DNA of 64,000 nt from UBA7985 sp038141425 (lineage in GTDB: Bacteria > Pseudomonadota > Alphaproteobacteria > UBA7985). Of the stretch, positions 28,647 to 39,263 are shown in pieces. A program made the position numbers and the translations under genes. The notes beneath the pieces were generated by a model. It worked only from the letters and a program-made list of their open reading frames with translations, was not told the origin of the DNA and did no database searches. How positions within the stretch are numbered: the first letter of the stretch is position 1; each line of letters starts with the position of its first letter. The stretch is from positions 102,068-166,067 of the forward strand of contig JAYQIC010000009.1 in the NCBI GenBank assembly GCA_038141425.1. The letters run 5' to 3'.

Positions 28647-29964
28647 ATGCGCTGGTCCCGCACTTTTCTGCCCACGATGAAAGACACCCCCGCCGAGGCG
28701 CAGATCGCGTCTCACCGCTTCATGCTGCGCGCCGGCATGGTCCGGCAGAACGCGGCCGGGATCTACACCTGGCTGCCGCTGGGCCTCCGGGTGCTGACCA
28801 AGATCGCCGACATCGTCCGCGACGAACAGGCGCGCGCCGGGGCCAACGAAGTGCTGATGCCGACCATCCAGTCCGCCGACCTTTGGCAGGAAAGCGGCCG
28901 CTTCGACGCCTATGGCCCGGAGATGCTGCGCTTTGAAGACCGGCACGGGCGGACCATGCTCTACGGGCCGACCAACGAGGAGATGATCACCGACATTTTC
29001 CGCCGAGAGGTCCAGTCCTACAAGAACCTGCCGCTCAACCTCTACCACATCCAGTGGAAGTTCCGGGACGAGGTGCGGCCGCGCTTCGGGGTCATGCGCG
29101 GGCGCGAATTCCTGATGAAGGACGGCTACAGCTTCGACGTCGACGAGGCCTCAGCCGCGCTGGCCTACAAGAGAGTTTTCATCTCCTACCTGCGGACATT
29201 CCGCCGTCTGGGGCTGTCGGCCATCCCGATGAAGGCGGATACCGGTCCTATCGGGGGCGATCTCAGCCACGAATTCCTGATCCAGGCGGAAACCGGCGAG
29301 TCCGAAGTGTTCTTCGACAGCGCCATTTCTGCCGATCCGGCCTTCACCGAAGACCTTACCGGCGATGCTGAGCTGGAAGCGGCCTTTGACCGGCTGACCT
29401 CAGCCTACGCGCGCACGGACGAAACCCACGAGGCGGCCTTGTTCGAGCAGCAGGTGCCGGCCGAGCGGCGCGTGGTGTCGCGGGGGTCGAAGTCGGCCAC
29501 ATCTTCTACTTCGGCACCAAATACTCGGACGCGCTGGGCGCGACGGTACAGAACGCCGAGGGCAAGGACGTCGCCGTTCACATGGGCTCCTACGGCATCG
29601 GCGTCTCGCGGCTGGTCGGCGGGATCATCGAGGCAGGCCACGATGAGAACGGCATCATCTGGCCCACGGAAATCGCCCCTTCGGCGTTGGTATCCTCAAC
29701 CTCAAGGTCGACGATGCCGACTGCACCGCAGCCTGCGAACAACTCTACGCGCAGGCGCAAGCCGCCGGGCTAGACCCGCTGCTCGATGACCGAGACATGC
29801 GCCCGGGCGGCAAGTTCGCCGACATGGAACTGATCGGTCTGCCGTGGGTGATCACCATCGGTCCGCGCGGCCTCAAAGACGGCATGGCCGAATTGAAGAA
29901 CCGCAAGACCGGGGAGAAACACGACGTCGCCATCGACGCTGTTCTCGCCAAAATTACCGGCTAA
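28647..29964 (+). CDS. proS: prolyl-tRNA synthetase (frameshifted)
   Basis: Class II aminoacyl-tRNA synthetase of about 439 residues, the short form without an editing insertion that is usual in Alphaproteobacteria. Motif 1 is in LPLGLRVLTKIADIVRDEQ. Motif 2 is WKFRDEVRPRFGVMRGREF and LYGPTNEE binds substrate. Motif 3 is GSYGIGVSRLVGGIIE, and the anticodon-binding domain ends in PWVITIGPRGL and KNRKTGE. The frame shifts near 29486 (a GGGGG run) and near 29685. As the gene is essential and all motifs survive across the joins, these are almost certainly sequence errors. It sits between DUF1467 and lolC. Confidence 0.93.
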
Positions 29965-30012
29965 GGCGGCCCTGAACTCCAAGGCTGAGCCGCCCGAAAT
30001 CCGACTGGAGCC

Positions 30013-31357
30013 ATGATGGGGACCACCCTGACCATTGCCCTGCGTTACCTGGACCGCCCGCCGCGAGGGTGCGGGGCTGTCGCTGGTGCCGCTGCTCTCC
30101 GGGCTGGGGATCATGATCGGCGTCGCGACGCTGGTAGTGGTGATGGCAGTGTTCGAAGGCTACCGCACCGCCGTGCTCGACCGTCTGCTCGCCCAGACCG
30201 GTCACCTCGCCATCACCAAACCCGGCTTCCGTAGCTTTGATCCTGCACCTGCGCAGGCGGTTGTTGCGGCGCAGGCTGGCGTGGCCCGCAGCCAGCCGGT
30301 GCTGATCACGCAGGGGCTGGTGCTGCGCGGCGAAAAGGGCGCTGGCGTGGTGGTGCAGGCCATGGAGCTCAGCGACATGCGCGCCGACCCCGTGCTCGCC
30401 GAAGCCGCCGGGCACTTCGATGCGCTGTCCACCTTTGGCACATCGGAGGGTGAAGCTGATGCTGAAGCTGAAGCTGAAGCTGGGCTCTCGCCCGTGGTGC
30501 TGGGGGCTGGGCTGGCTGCCGAATTGAGCCTGACCCGTGGCGACAGGCTGCGTCTGGTACTCTCGGCTGACAGCAGCGATCGGGCCGAAGGCACCACCGC
30601 CGCGCGCAGCTTCGGGCTGGTTTTTGCCGGCTCGTTTTCCGCCGGACTGTTTGAGGTGGACCAGTCGGGGGCGTTGGCCCTGTTGGCCGATGCACAGGGG
30701 TGGCAGACCCGGGCTGGAGATGAGACAGCCTCCGCCAGTCCCGACACCGCCTCCAACACCGCCCCCGGCGATGTCAGCGAAATCCGCGTCATGCTCGAAG
30801 ACCTTGGCCAGCGCCGTCAGGTGCTGGCGCGGGTCCGCTCGCGCCTGCCCGATACACTCCTGATCAGCGACCGGGCCACCGATCTCTTCCGCGACTATGA
30901 CTGGGTGCGGGCACAGGGCAATGCCGCCACCCTGATCGTCATTGTCATCCTGATCGTTGCTGCCTTCGGGGTCGCCTCGGGGCAGCTGATGATGGTGCAG
31001 GAGCGGCGCGCCGATATCGCCATCCTGCGCGGCTTCGGGGTGCAGCCGGGCGGTGTGCTGCGGGTGTTTCTGCTCGCGGGCCTTCTGGTGGCAGTGATCG
31101 GGTTGGGGCTGGGGCTGGCGCTGGGCTGGTGGATCTCGGTCTCGCTCAACGAAATCCGGCTGGCGCTGGAAGCCGTGATCGGTCGCCCGCTGTTTAACGC
31201 TGCCTTCTACCAGATCGACGAAATCCGCGGCGATGTCCGCGCTTCGGGGCTGGTGTTTGTTTCGGCGGTGACGCTGTGCGTATCCTTCTTCGCCACGCTC
31301 TATCCGGCCTGGCGGGCCTCGCGGGTGCCGCCGGCGCTGGCGCTGAAGGAGGTCTGA
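30013..31357 (+). CDS. lolC: lipoprotein-releasing system membrane protein LolC-like (frameshifted)
   Basis: About 448 residues of the LolC/E (FtsX-like) family, which with LolD extracts lipoproteins from the inner membrane for LolA. The N-terminal GTTLTIALRYL is joined near 30060 to GAGLSLVPLLSGLGIMIGVATLVVVMAVF (first helix). The last third holds three helices, including GNAATLIVIVILIVAAFGVASGQLMMVQERRADIAILRGFG read in parts. The periplasmic loop has a low-complexity insertion of (GAAGCT) units coding EADAEAEAEAG at 30453-30480. It is followed 3 bases later by a second member, as in organisms with separate LolC and LolE. Confidence 0.87.
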
Positions 31358-31360
31358 GCC

Positions 31361-32727
31361 GTGCTGAGATCCTTCGAGCGCCAGGCCTCCCGCAAATACC
31401 TCAGTGGCCGCAACGGTCGGTTCCTGTCGCTGTCCGCGCTGTTCTCACTGGCTGGGATCGCCATCGGCGTCGCGGCGCTGATCATCGCCAGCGCCTTCCT
31501 CAACGGGCAACGCGACAGCCTGCTCGAGGCGATCCAGGGCCGGAGCCCCCACGTCACCCTGACCGCCGTGGAGCCACCACCACCCGCGCCGGTGTGCGTG
31601 CCGGAGACCGACGCGCTCAACATCGCGCTGGGGATCCTGGAGACCTGCGAAACCCCACCCGCCGGGCTCAAGGGCTTCGAGCCCGCTGACCCCCGCATTG
31701 CCGCGGTTCTGGACCGGCCGGAGGTGCAGGCCGCGTTCTTCGAGGTCGCCGGACAGGGCATGGTCGTGCTGCCTTCGAGCGGTGCGGTCAGCGGCACCTT
31801 CATCCGCGGGCTGGCCCCGGAGGCACTCGATCAGCGTCTGATCGGCCATCCTTCGGCCTTCGCGCTGTCCGGCTCGATGGATCTGGCGCGGGGTGAAGTG
31901 GCGCTGGGCTATGGTGTCGCCGCCAACCTGAACGCCGATGGTCGCGCCAGTCTGGCGCTGCTGGGCCAAACCCTCGACCTGGTGTCCCCCGATGGCTCGA
32001 CCACCGTTATCGGCTGGACCCCGCGGCGGCGGATGTGCGCGTGAACATCATCTTCGGCGGCTTTGCTGAGCGCAACGAGACCTACATGGACATTGGCTCA
32101 GCGGCGACCTTCCTGGGCTTCGAGCCCGGACGCTTCAACAATCTTCAGCTGTTCCTCAGCAAGCCCGCCGATGCGGCAGCCTTCGCCAGAAGCCTTGAAG
32201 CAGACTTGGCTGTTGACCCGGCTGACGCCACCAGCTTCCGGACCTCGACGTGGGAGGACCGGAACCGCGCGCTGGTCTCGACGCTGGGGATCCAGCGGGT
32301 GGTGCTGATCCTCGTCCTTGCCCTGATCGTCGTGGTTGCGGCCTTCAACATCCTCGCCAGTCAGATCATGCTGGTGCGCGAGAAGCGGCGCGGGATCGCC
32401 CTGCTGCGAACGCTGGGGGCGGGGCAGGGTTCGGTCGCCCGGGTGTTCATCGGCATGGGCCTGTTCCTCGCAGGTGCCGGCTGCCTGCTGGGGCTGGGGA
32501 TCGGGCTGGGGGTCGTCCTCAACTTTGACGCCATCGTCGCTTTCTTCGCCACCATCCCCGCCATGGCTGGAGCCGCGGCCTTCCTCGGCTCGGTGCAGGT
32601 CAGCCTGAGCCTTGGCGACAGCCTGCTCGCCGTCGGTCTGGCGCTGGTGATCACCGTGCTCGCCACGCTTTACCCGGCCTGGCAGGCCGCCCGAACCGAA
32701 CCCGCAGAGGTCCTTCGCTATGTCTGA
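31361..32727 (+). CDS. lolE: lipoprotein-releasing system membrane protein LolE-like (frameshifted)
   Basis: Second LolC/E-type permease, about 455 residues, starting at GTG 31361. The N-terminus reads LRSFERQASRKYLSGRNGRFLS then SLAGIAIGVAALIIASAFLNGQR. After a break near 32020 come VNIIFGGFAERNETYMDIGS, VVLILVLALIVVVAAFNILASQIMLVREKRR and GIALLRTLGAGQGSVARVF read in parts, plus a final helix and TLYPAWQAARTEPAEVLRYV. It partners with lolC and lolD; its last 8 bases overlap the lolD start. The periplasmic loop contains two cysteines (PVCVPETD and ETCETPP) that could form a disulfide. Confidence 0.85.
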
Positions 32728-33499
32728 GCCAAGCCAAACCGCAACGACGGCCCCTACCAGCAGAAAGGCGGCTAACACCACGGTGGCCAACCCCATGGCG
32801 GCCAACACCACGGCGGCCTCTGCCGCGCGGCCCAATCTGGTGCTCAGCGATATCCGCCGCGCCTTCCCCCAGCCCGACGGCGCGCTGGAGGTGCTGCGGG
32901 GCTGCGACGCCACCATTCTGCCCGGTGAGCTGGTGGCCATGGTCGGCACGTCCGGCAGCGGCAAGTCCACCCTGCTGCAGATTTGCGGCCTGCTGGATAA
33001 CCCCAGCAGCGGCACGTTGGAGATTGCGGGGCAGGCGGTCGAAACCCTCGGCGACCGCGCCCGGACCCGGCTGCGGCGCGGCACGGTCGGTTTCATCTAC
33101 CAGTTCCACCATCTCCTGCCCGAGTTCACCGCGCTGGAGAATGTCATCCTGCCGCAGTCGGTCGCCGGTGTGGCGTCGGGCGAGGCGCGGGAGCGTGCCA
33201 AAATGCTGCTCGAGCGCGTGGGTCTGGGGCACCGGCTGGGCCATCGCCCCGGCAAGCTCTCGGGCGGTGAAAAGCAGCGGGTTGCCGTTGCCCGCGCCAT
33301 CGCCAACCGGCCCGCCCTGCTGCTGGCTGACGAGCCGACCGGCAACCTCGACCCCGACACAGCGGAGCAGGTCTTTACCCTGTTCGTCGAGCTGACGCGG
33401 GACGAGGGGCTGTCGGTGCTCATGGCGACCCACAACGAAGCGCTGGCCGCCCGCATGGACCGGGTGCTGCGCCTCGAAGGCGGAAAGCTCGTCGTTTAG
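32720..33499 (+). CDS. lolD: lipoprotein-releasing ABC transporter ATPase LolD
   Basis: A 259-residue ABC ATPase with Walker A GTSGSGKSTLL, Q-loop YQFHHLLPEFTALENV, signature LSGGEKQRVAVARA, Walker B LLLADEPTGNLD and switch histidine MATHNEA. The Q-loop wording with FTALENV is typical of LolD. The first 35 residues are a Thr/Ala/Asn-rich extension coded by imperfect repeats of AACACCACGGYGGCC. The usual LolD start would lie near LVLSDIRRAFPQ, so the true start may be later than 32720. Confidence 0.9.
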   Translation: MSEPSQTATTAPTSRKAANTTVANPMAANTTAASAARPNLVLSDIRRAFPQPDGALEVLRGCDATILPGELVAMVGTSGSGKSTLLQICGLLDNPSSGTLEIAGQAVETLGDRARTRLRRGTVGFIYQFHHLLPEFTALENVILPQSVAGVASGEARERAKMLLERVGLGHRLGHRPGKLSGGEKQRVAVARAIANRPALLLADEPTGNLDPDTAEQVFTLFVELTRDEGLSVLMATHNEALAARMDRVLRLEGGKLVV

Positions 33500-33521
33500 G
33501 AAAAGGAAGGCAGCGGCGGTC

Positions 33522-34157
33522 TTAGCCGTCCAGCGTCGCCGCGCCGTAGTAGTGCCAGAGGAACATCGCCATCGGTCCACGGTGCGGCGCCCAGTGGGCG
33601 GTCAGTTCCCGCAGCACCTTGGGTGTTGGTTTATCCTCGAGGCCGAACAGCATCTGATAGCCCTTCTGCACGGCCAGATCGTCGGCCGGGAACATGTCCG
33701 AGCGGCCCTCGGCGAACAAAAGGTAGATTTCCGCGCTCCACGTGCCGAAGCCCTTGAGCGCCGTGATGTGCGCCAGCGCCTCGGCGTCTTCCATGCCGGG
33801 TAGCTCGTCGGGCCGGAAACTGCCCTCGACCAGCGCGTTAGCCAGCCCGTGGATGTAGCGGGTCTTCTGTCCCGACAGTCCCAGCTTGCGCCAGCCCTCA
33901 GGCTCGAGATCGAGCAGGCGCATGGGTGCAAAATCACCTTCAAAGTGGTTCTCGACCCGCGCCCAGATCGAAGCAGCGGCCTTGACCGACAGCTGCTGAC
34001 CGCAGATCACGCGGAGGAATGTGCCGATCCCCTGGGTCTGGGCGCGGGTTTCCGGCAGGCCCACGCGCTCGATGGCGGCGGCCGTCGTGGGACAGGTCTC
34101 GGCAACCCGGCGGATCATGCTCTGGACCTCGTCGGTGGTCATCGGCTGTCTTGTCAT
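33522..34157 (-). CDS. DNA-3-methyladenine glycosylase II-like (HhH-GPD, AlkA family)
   Basis: An intact 211-residue base-excision repair glycosylase that removes alkylated purines. It contains ICGQQLSVKAAASIWARV, the helix-hairpin-helix LKGFGTWSAEIYLLFA and the catalytic aspartate in MFPADDLAVQKGY, and it ends with the HWAPHRGPMAMFLWHYYG typical of short AlkA proteins. The start at 34157 was preferred over longer in-frame options; the upstream ribosome site is weak (GAGAG). It is separated by 34 bases from the extensin-like gene on the same strand and faces lolD. Confidence 0.87.
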   Translation of the reverse strand: MTRQPMTTDEVQSMIRRVAETCPTTAAAIERVGLPETRAQTQGIGTFLRVICGQQLSVKAAASIWARVENHFEGDFAPMRLLDLEPEGWRKLGLSGQKTRYIHGLANALVEGSFRPDELPGMEDAEALAHITALKGFGTWSAEIYLLFAEGRSDMFPADDLAVQKGYQMLFGLEDKPTPKVLRELTAHWAPHRGPMAMFLWHYYGAATLDG

Positions 34158-34191
34158 CGGGCGTTCTCTCTTCGAAGGGCTGCGCGCCGGG

Positions 34192-35670
34192 TCAGTCGCA
34201 GGATTTCCAGGGACCGAGGTCGAAATGGAAGTGATCCTGATGCGCGGCGTCGGAGTTGGGGTTGAGCACCAGCTGGAAGAAATCGCAGGCGCCTTCATTG
34301 ATGCGGGCAAACCAGTCGGCGGTCAAATCGCCCATGGCCGTGCCGTTGCGTCGCCAGCCGCCCTCGATGTTCACCTGGCGTCCATCTTCAAAGTGAAAGG
34401 TGCCGATGTCGATGGCGTTGGCAAAGCCGTGTTCAGAGATATAGCCGCCTGAGCGCATCCGGCAGGAATAGCCGTTGACGTTGGAGAGGCCGACCACGCG
34501 GGTGCCAAAGGTCTCCAGCGCTTCGGTCTGGACCACGTTGCGCAGCCACAGCGCTGTTGCCTCGGCCACGGGGCAGGCCACCACCACACGGCCTGACAGC
34601 GCGACACCCCCGCCAAAGGCCTCGACCGCGACAGCACCTTGGTTCTGGCAGCCGCTGTCCTCTACGAAATCAGGCGAAGACTGGAACAGCGCGCCGAGGC
34701 GTTCCAGCCGCAGCGGGCATTGTGGGTCAACGGCTGGCCGAGCCTGGCCGGTGCTGGTCGATGAGGCGGCGGAGCGGGTGCTTGGCGTTGTTTCCGCCGG
34801 TGCCTCAGCGGTGATGCTGATCGGCGTGGCGGTCGTCGCTTCGCTGATGGCGTTGACAACGGCTTCGGCCACGTCATCGGCAGCAACCGGAATATCGCTG
34901 ACAGCCTGCGCTGCTGGGACACTATCTGGTCGATCCATGGGAACGGGGATCCACTCGTCTTCGCGGAAGGCCAGGGTGCTGCTGTCGGCCGGCTGACTTT
35001 CGGCATCGCGACTTGTGGTCTCGCCTTGCCGCTCTCGCTATCGCTGGCGGTACCGAAAGTGGCGGCATCGTTGTTGCTGGTTTCCAGCCGGGTCAGGCCA
35101 CTGGAGCCGCGGACGGACGCCACCCCATCATCGGCTTGCGCCGGCGCGTCTTCCTGCCCGGTGACCGACAGGATCAGCTCTGCCACGGCGGGGTCAGCAT
35201 AGGCCACATCCTCGCCGGTGGCAGGGGCCTCTGCACCGTCAGTGTTGGACTGTTCAGCCGCCTCCGCATCGCGGTCGCCTACGCGCTGATGAGCAGGCGC
35301 GGCGGGGCGCGGCTTGGGCAGGGCAGGGGCGTCGGCGAGCTCTGGTGGCTCTGTCGGAGCGGGCGCAGGCGCAGGAGAGGCTTCTGGTTGGCTTGGCTGT
35401 ACACCGGGATCCGGCGTCACAGTCCTCTTCTGGCTGATCATAGGGCACGGCAGCCTCAAGATCTGCCTCGTCCAGCACCACTGTGTCGTTGCCCTGAAAG
35501 ATGCTGTCCAGCAGGGAATCCAGACCAAGGTCTTCCTGAAACGTGGTGCCAGATTGCGCGTGGGCTGCATGCGCCCAGCCTATCGAAGCTGCGGCGCAGA
35601 GAGTAAGAACCAGCGCCATGCTGCAGCAGGTCAGGGCGGCCTTCCAACTGCCCATCGGGGAATCATTCAC
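34192..35670 (-). CDS. extensin-like C-terminal domain protein with Pro/Ala-rich linker (frameshifted)
   Basis: About 490 residues in three frames (joins near 35425 and 35025). A signal peptide (LVLTLCAAASIGWAHAAHAQ) leads to an acidic part, then a long Pro/Ala/Glu-rich linker (EASPAPAPAPTEPPELADAP). The C-terminal extensin-like domain has CPLRLERLGALF, LSNVNGYSCRMRSGGYISEHGFANAID and DAAHQDHFHFDLGPW. That domain, common in Alphaproteobacteria, has the SEHGxAxAxD and DHFHFD metal-site motifs of D-Ala-D-Ala-peptidase-like (VanY/MepA-type) folds, so cell-wall cleavage or binding is likely. The linker would span the periplasm. Confidence 0.78.
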
Positions 35671-35797
35671 CGCTGCGTATCCTCATATCCTGAATGCGCT
35701 GGAAAAACCCTGACTGCTCGCCAGCGGACCGGTCGATCAGCAGCGACGATACCAGCAGAAGCGCAATCGATAGCACCAAAACACCCAACAGCCTCAT
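35663..35797 (-). CDS. small single-helix membrane protein
   Basis: A 44-residue protein (RLLGVLVLSIALLLVSSLLI helix, then a polar tail FFQRIQDMRIRSGE). AGGAGGGG lies about 11 bases before the ATG at 35797; a longer form from 35848 lacks a ribosome site. It overlaps the extensin-like start by 8 bases, so the two are probably co-translated. It is not assigned to any family. Confidence 0.5.
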   Translation of the reverse strand: MRLLGVLVLSIALLLVSSLLIDRSAGEQSGFFQRIQDMRIRSGE

Positions 35798-35881
35798 GCG
35801 TCGGTCGCCCCCCTCCTGCCTCTTTCGATGGAGATAGATAACAGACATATTGGTGCCATTCGAGGGCTGGATTGTGACCAA

Positions 35882-36244
35882 TTTGGCGTGTCACACAGAA
35901 CGGACGGGAGGCTCTGAAGTCTAAAAACCGGCAGAAGTCCTGAAAGTACCCGCATCGATCAGTTGATATTCACTGCGTGATAAGTCCAGACCTTGAAACA
36001 ACCCACAAGCTGCTGGGGAAAACCAGCCCAGAAACCCACAGACTTTTTGACGCCTGACGCTGCGCAAGGCTGCGCGTAATGCTAGGCCATGCGATCACGA
36101 AAGAAGTCAGTGGGTAATACCACATAAAAATGTTATACGACTTTCAATGACACGAATTCTGGTTCATTCGCCTCATTTTAAATGGTGGTTTCCGAATGAG
36201 GCTGTTTCGGCAAGGCGTTGCAAAGTTCGCAAGGGGAACACTGG
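35882..36244. other. intergenic region with palindromes, divergent promoters
   Basis: AT-richer than its surroundings, with no gene recognised. Inverted repeats include GCTGG-GGAAAA-CCAGC near 36010 and CATTCGCCTCATT ... GAATGAGG near 36167-36204. It lies between the leftward small-protein/extensin unit and the rightward M23 gene and should hold both promoters. Confidence 0.4.
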
Positions 36245-38003
36245 ATGACAAATCCAGCGGTTTCGCGGTTAAAGGCAGTCATGAAGGCTGCCGCACGGGT
36301 CAATCAAACGACCGGTGCCGCGGAAGCAAAAGGGGAACAGGTTGAGGTGGCGGGCGCTGCCCGCGCCCGCACGGGCGTGCTCGGCCTGCGCGACCGGCTC
36401 CTCGTCGATCAGCACAGCGGGGGCGTCCGGTCCTGATCCGAGCGTGGCAGCAGGCTGCTGCCGTTGGTGGCGCGGCGGTGCTTGCGCTGGGGAGTGTGGT
36501 TGCGCTCGGCCTGGGACTCTATGCAGCGACGCGGTCCGATGTCCGCGCGCTGGAAGCACGGGAACAGGCGCTGGTGACGGCGCTCGAGTTGGCCAGCAAT
36601 TATGTTCTCGACCGCCAGATTGAGCTGCTGGACGCCACAACCTCTCAGATCTGGGTTCATCTTTGTCGACAACGCCAACGTCAGCATCGAAGCGCTGATG
36701 GCAGACAATGAGCGTCTGCTTTCAACGCTTGAGGCGGCGCTGGAACCGGTCGACAGCCTTCGCAACGAGGGGGCAGTGGCGGCGAAGTCACCCGGTGCAG
36801 CCTCTGACGTGAAGCAGAGGGCGCTGGGCTGCAGCGGCTGGAGTACGAACTTGCCCTGAGCCAGACGCAGCAGGATATGCTGGCCGCCGAACTGAACCTC
36901 GAACGGCAGACCATCGAAACACTCTCCGATGCCTTAGCGTCGGTCCGGATGGATGTCAGCGTGCTGGAGCGCGAATCGCTGCGTTTGGCGCAGACGGTGG
37001 AGCGCCGGGATGAACTGATTGCTGTGCTCAAGCGCGACCTCGCGGCGGTGCAATCTGACCGGGTCGAGGGGCAGGATGCGCGGCGCGGCACCATCAACCT
37101 GCTCAATACCCAGAACGACGAACTGATTTCGGAGCTTCGGTCGCTGCGAAACCAGCTCAACGGAAACGCTGATACGCTGCGCTCGCTGCAGGATCAGCTG
37201 GTCCAAGCGAGAGCGAGCAAGCCCGGCTTGCAGCGCTGGTTGAACAGCGGGATGCACAGATCACCATCCTGACCGATACCCAGTCCGGCATTCTGGAGCA
37301 GCTGGAAGCACAGGTAGAGCAGCAAATGGCCGCGCTGCGGTCTGCCATCGATATGACTGGTGTGGACCACGATACATCTTTGCAGCTCGACGCGCTGCTT
37401 GATAGCGTGCAGGACCCGTTCTGGAACGGCATGGGCGGCGCCAACGACGGCATGAGCGTGCCGTCGGAAGCCGACCTTGAAGAGATTTATGGCGATGATG
37501 CCGCCGCTGCGCTGGTGTCAGATATCCTCGACCGCGTTGATGCGCTTGCGCGACGCCACGCGGAGTTGGCCCTTCGGCGTAATCACTTCGACGCTTTGCC
37601 GACCAGTCCCCCGGTGAAAGGGCTGCGGCTGTCGTCCGGCTTTGGAATGCGTAAACACCCGGTGACCGGCAAAAACCGCATGCATAAGGGCCTGGACTTT
37701 GCGGGTCCCAGCGGGACACCGGTGATGGCTGCTGCGGCGGGTCGCGTGATCTATGCCGCCCGCAAGGGGTCTTACGGAAACCTGATCGAGCTTAATCACG
37801 GCAATGGCGTGACGACGCGCTACGCCCACCTTCGCGACATCGAAGTCAGCAAAGGCGATACAGTCGAGATGGGGGAGCTGATCGGAACCGTTGGATCGAC
37901 CGGCGCTTCTACCGGCCCGCACCTGCATTGGGAAGTGCGAGTGTTTGAACGAGCCAAGAACCCCCAGTTGTTTCTTGATGCGGGGCTGGTTGTCCGCAAG
38001 TAA
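36245..38003 (+). CDS. M23 (LytM) endopeptidase with membrane anchor and coiled coil (several frameshifts)
   Basis: Roughly 585 residues assembled from five pieces, with joins near 36440, 36650, 36830 and 37270. Order: a cytoplasmic N-terminus, one transmembrane helix (GGAAVLALGSVVALGLGLYAA), a long coiled coil (LERESLRLAQTVERRDELIAVLKRDL and similar), then the M23 peptidase domain. The zinc ligands are intact in RMHKGLDFAGPSG (HxxxD) and TGPHLHWEV (HxH), so it should cut peptidoglycan cross-bridges. This layout resembles EnvC/ShyA-like cell-separation hydrolases. It follows the divergent extensin-like gene, giving a small cell-wall neighbourhood. Confidence 0.8.
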
Positions 38004-38301
38004 ACGGACTGAATTATTTACGCAAAAATTGCGTAAGTCTTGCTCCAAAGCAAATGAAACTAGTTTCTCATTACAATACAATGGGCGCGTAAATGGCTGA
38101 AAAACGCCGCATGCACAGGCTTTAAAATGCGGTTTGGCGAGCTAGGCTTTGGAAAAACTGCGTTTTTTACGCGAAAAAAAATTTTTCGCCATACGGCCTG
38201 CGATTGAGAAAATCTTTTCCCTTGAGTTGTAAATGAATAAAGGTCCAATGAAAGCCTGAACCTCAGCGTTTTATTAATGGCCCATTTCGCACTGAGCGAA
38301 C
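38004..38301. other. AT-rich spacer with three inverted repeats
   Basis: No gene is recognised. Palindromes: TTACGCAA-AAA-TTGCGTAA (38018-38036), CCGCAT ... ATGCGG (about 38107-38134) and GCGAAAAA-AAA-TTTTTCGC (38171-38189). The composition is clearly lower in GC than the rest of the window. It lies between the M23 gene and two LysR-type genes and may hold regulator binding sites or a terminator. Confidence 0.5.
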
Positions 38302-39171
38302 ATGCGATGGTTCGGGCCACGTTTGGGAACTTACAGGCAGTTGGGCACGACTCTACCGATCAGCTCTCGCGAATCGGATCTTTACAGGACATTTCTGTCC
38401 GTCGGGTTGCTTGAAAACGTCGACCTCATCACTGCTGATCTGAGTATCTCCATTCCCACTTTGGGTCGGCGGATTGCTCGGCTGGAGAGCCTCCACGGGC
38501 GGAAGCTTTGCCGGAATACCGGTAGCCGTTATTCTCTGACGCGTGATGGTCAGGCCTTGCTGAACTTGCTGCGATCAGCCGATGAAATCATCGCCGATCT
38601 CAATCAGTTGACGGAGCGGTCGGGTCAGGCGCCTCGCGAGGTGTTGCAGGTCCGCTCAACCCGACATCTCCTCGAGGATTTCTGGCTACCGCTGGCTCAA
38701 TCAAGTCGATCGATGTTTGATGACATGCGTCTGCGGCTAGCCACCCTGGAGGGTGCGGAAGACGAGGGCCGGAGCGGTATGGTGGTTTCAGTCGCCCCGC
38801 GCCTGCGTATCGCAGCCCTCGATGACGTTGAAATGGTGGGCACCGCCTATTCAAATTTCGGCGCCTACCCGAGCTACGCCGATTCCCATGGTACGCCCAG
38901 ACTTGAAGAGCTAGGCAAGCATGTGTTTATTCGCTCTGAGTGCATGAGCGGAAATCCGGATTTCTGGGATGAGATCCTTGAAATTGAGCGTCGATGCCGC
39001 CGGAGCATTCAGGTTGAGCACTATCCCACCGCTCACCGCCTGGCCCAGGCAGGCCTAGGTTTCACCGTTTGCACCAGTTTTGGCCATACCACGGCAAACG
39101 ATGTCGAACCCTTTTTGCATCTCGGGCGACAGCAGGTCCCCGTGTTCGCGGCTTTCCATGGCAAGGCCTAG
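38302..39171 (+). CDS. LysR-type transcriptional regulator
   Basis: A 289-residue protein with an N-terminal winged helix: LYRTFLSVGLLENVDLITADLSIS followed by IPTLGRRIARLESLHGRKLCRN and YSLTRDGQALL, as in LysR proteins. The ligand-binding half is weakly recognisable (ITTHRLAQAGLGFTVCTS-like text AHRLAQAGLGFTVCTSFG). A start at 38302 is possible, but a later one near 38347 would fit LysR length better. It is the first of two related regulators in tandem in a lower-GC stretch. The regulated genes are not clear. Confidence 0.65.
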   Translation: MRWFGPRLGTYRQLGTTLPISSRESDLYRTFLSVGLLENVDLITADLSISIPTLGRRIARLESLHGRKLCRNTGSRYSLTRDGQALLNLLRSADEIIADLNQLTERSGQAPREVLQVRSTRHLLEDFWLPLAQSSRSMFDDMRLRLATLEGAEDEGRSGMVVSVAPRLRIAALDDVEMVGTAYSNFGAYPSYADSHGTPRLEELGKHVFIRSECMSGNPDFWDEILEIERRCRRSIQVEHYPTAHRLAQAGLGFTVCTSFGHTTANDVEPFLHLGRQQVPVFAAFHGKA

Positions 39172-39263
39172 CGCGGGCAGCGCGGTGTCAATCTCCGGGA
39201 AGATTTGCTCAGGCGCCTGAAAGGCTATTTCCGGTTGTCTGTGCAAGCGGATGGTGGGGTCTA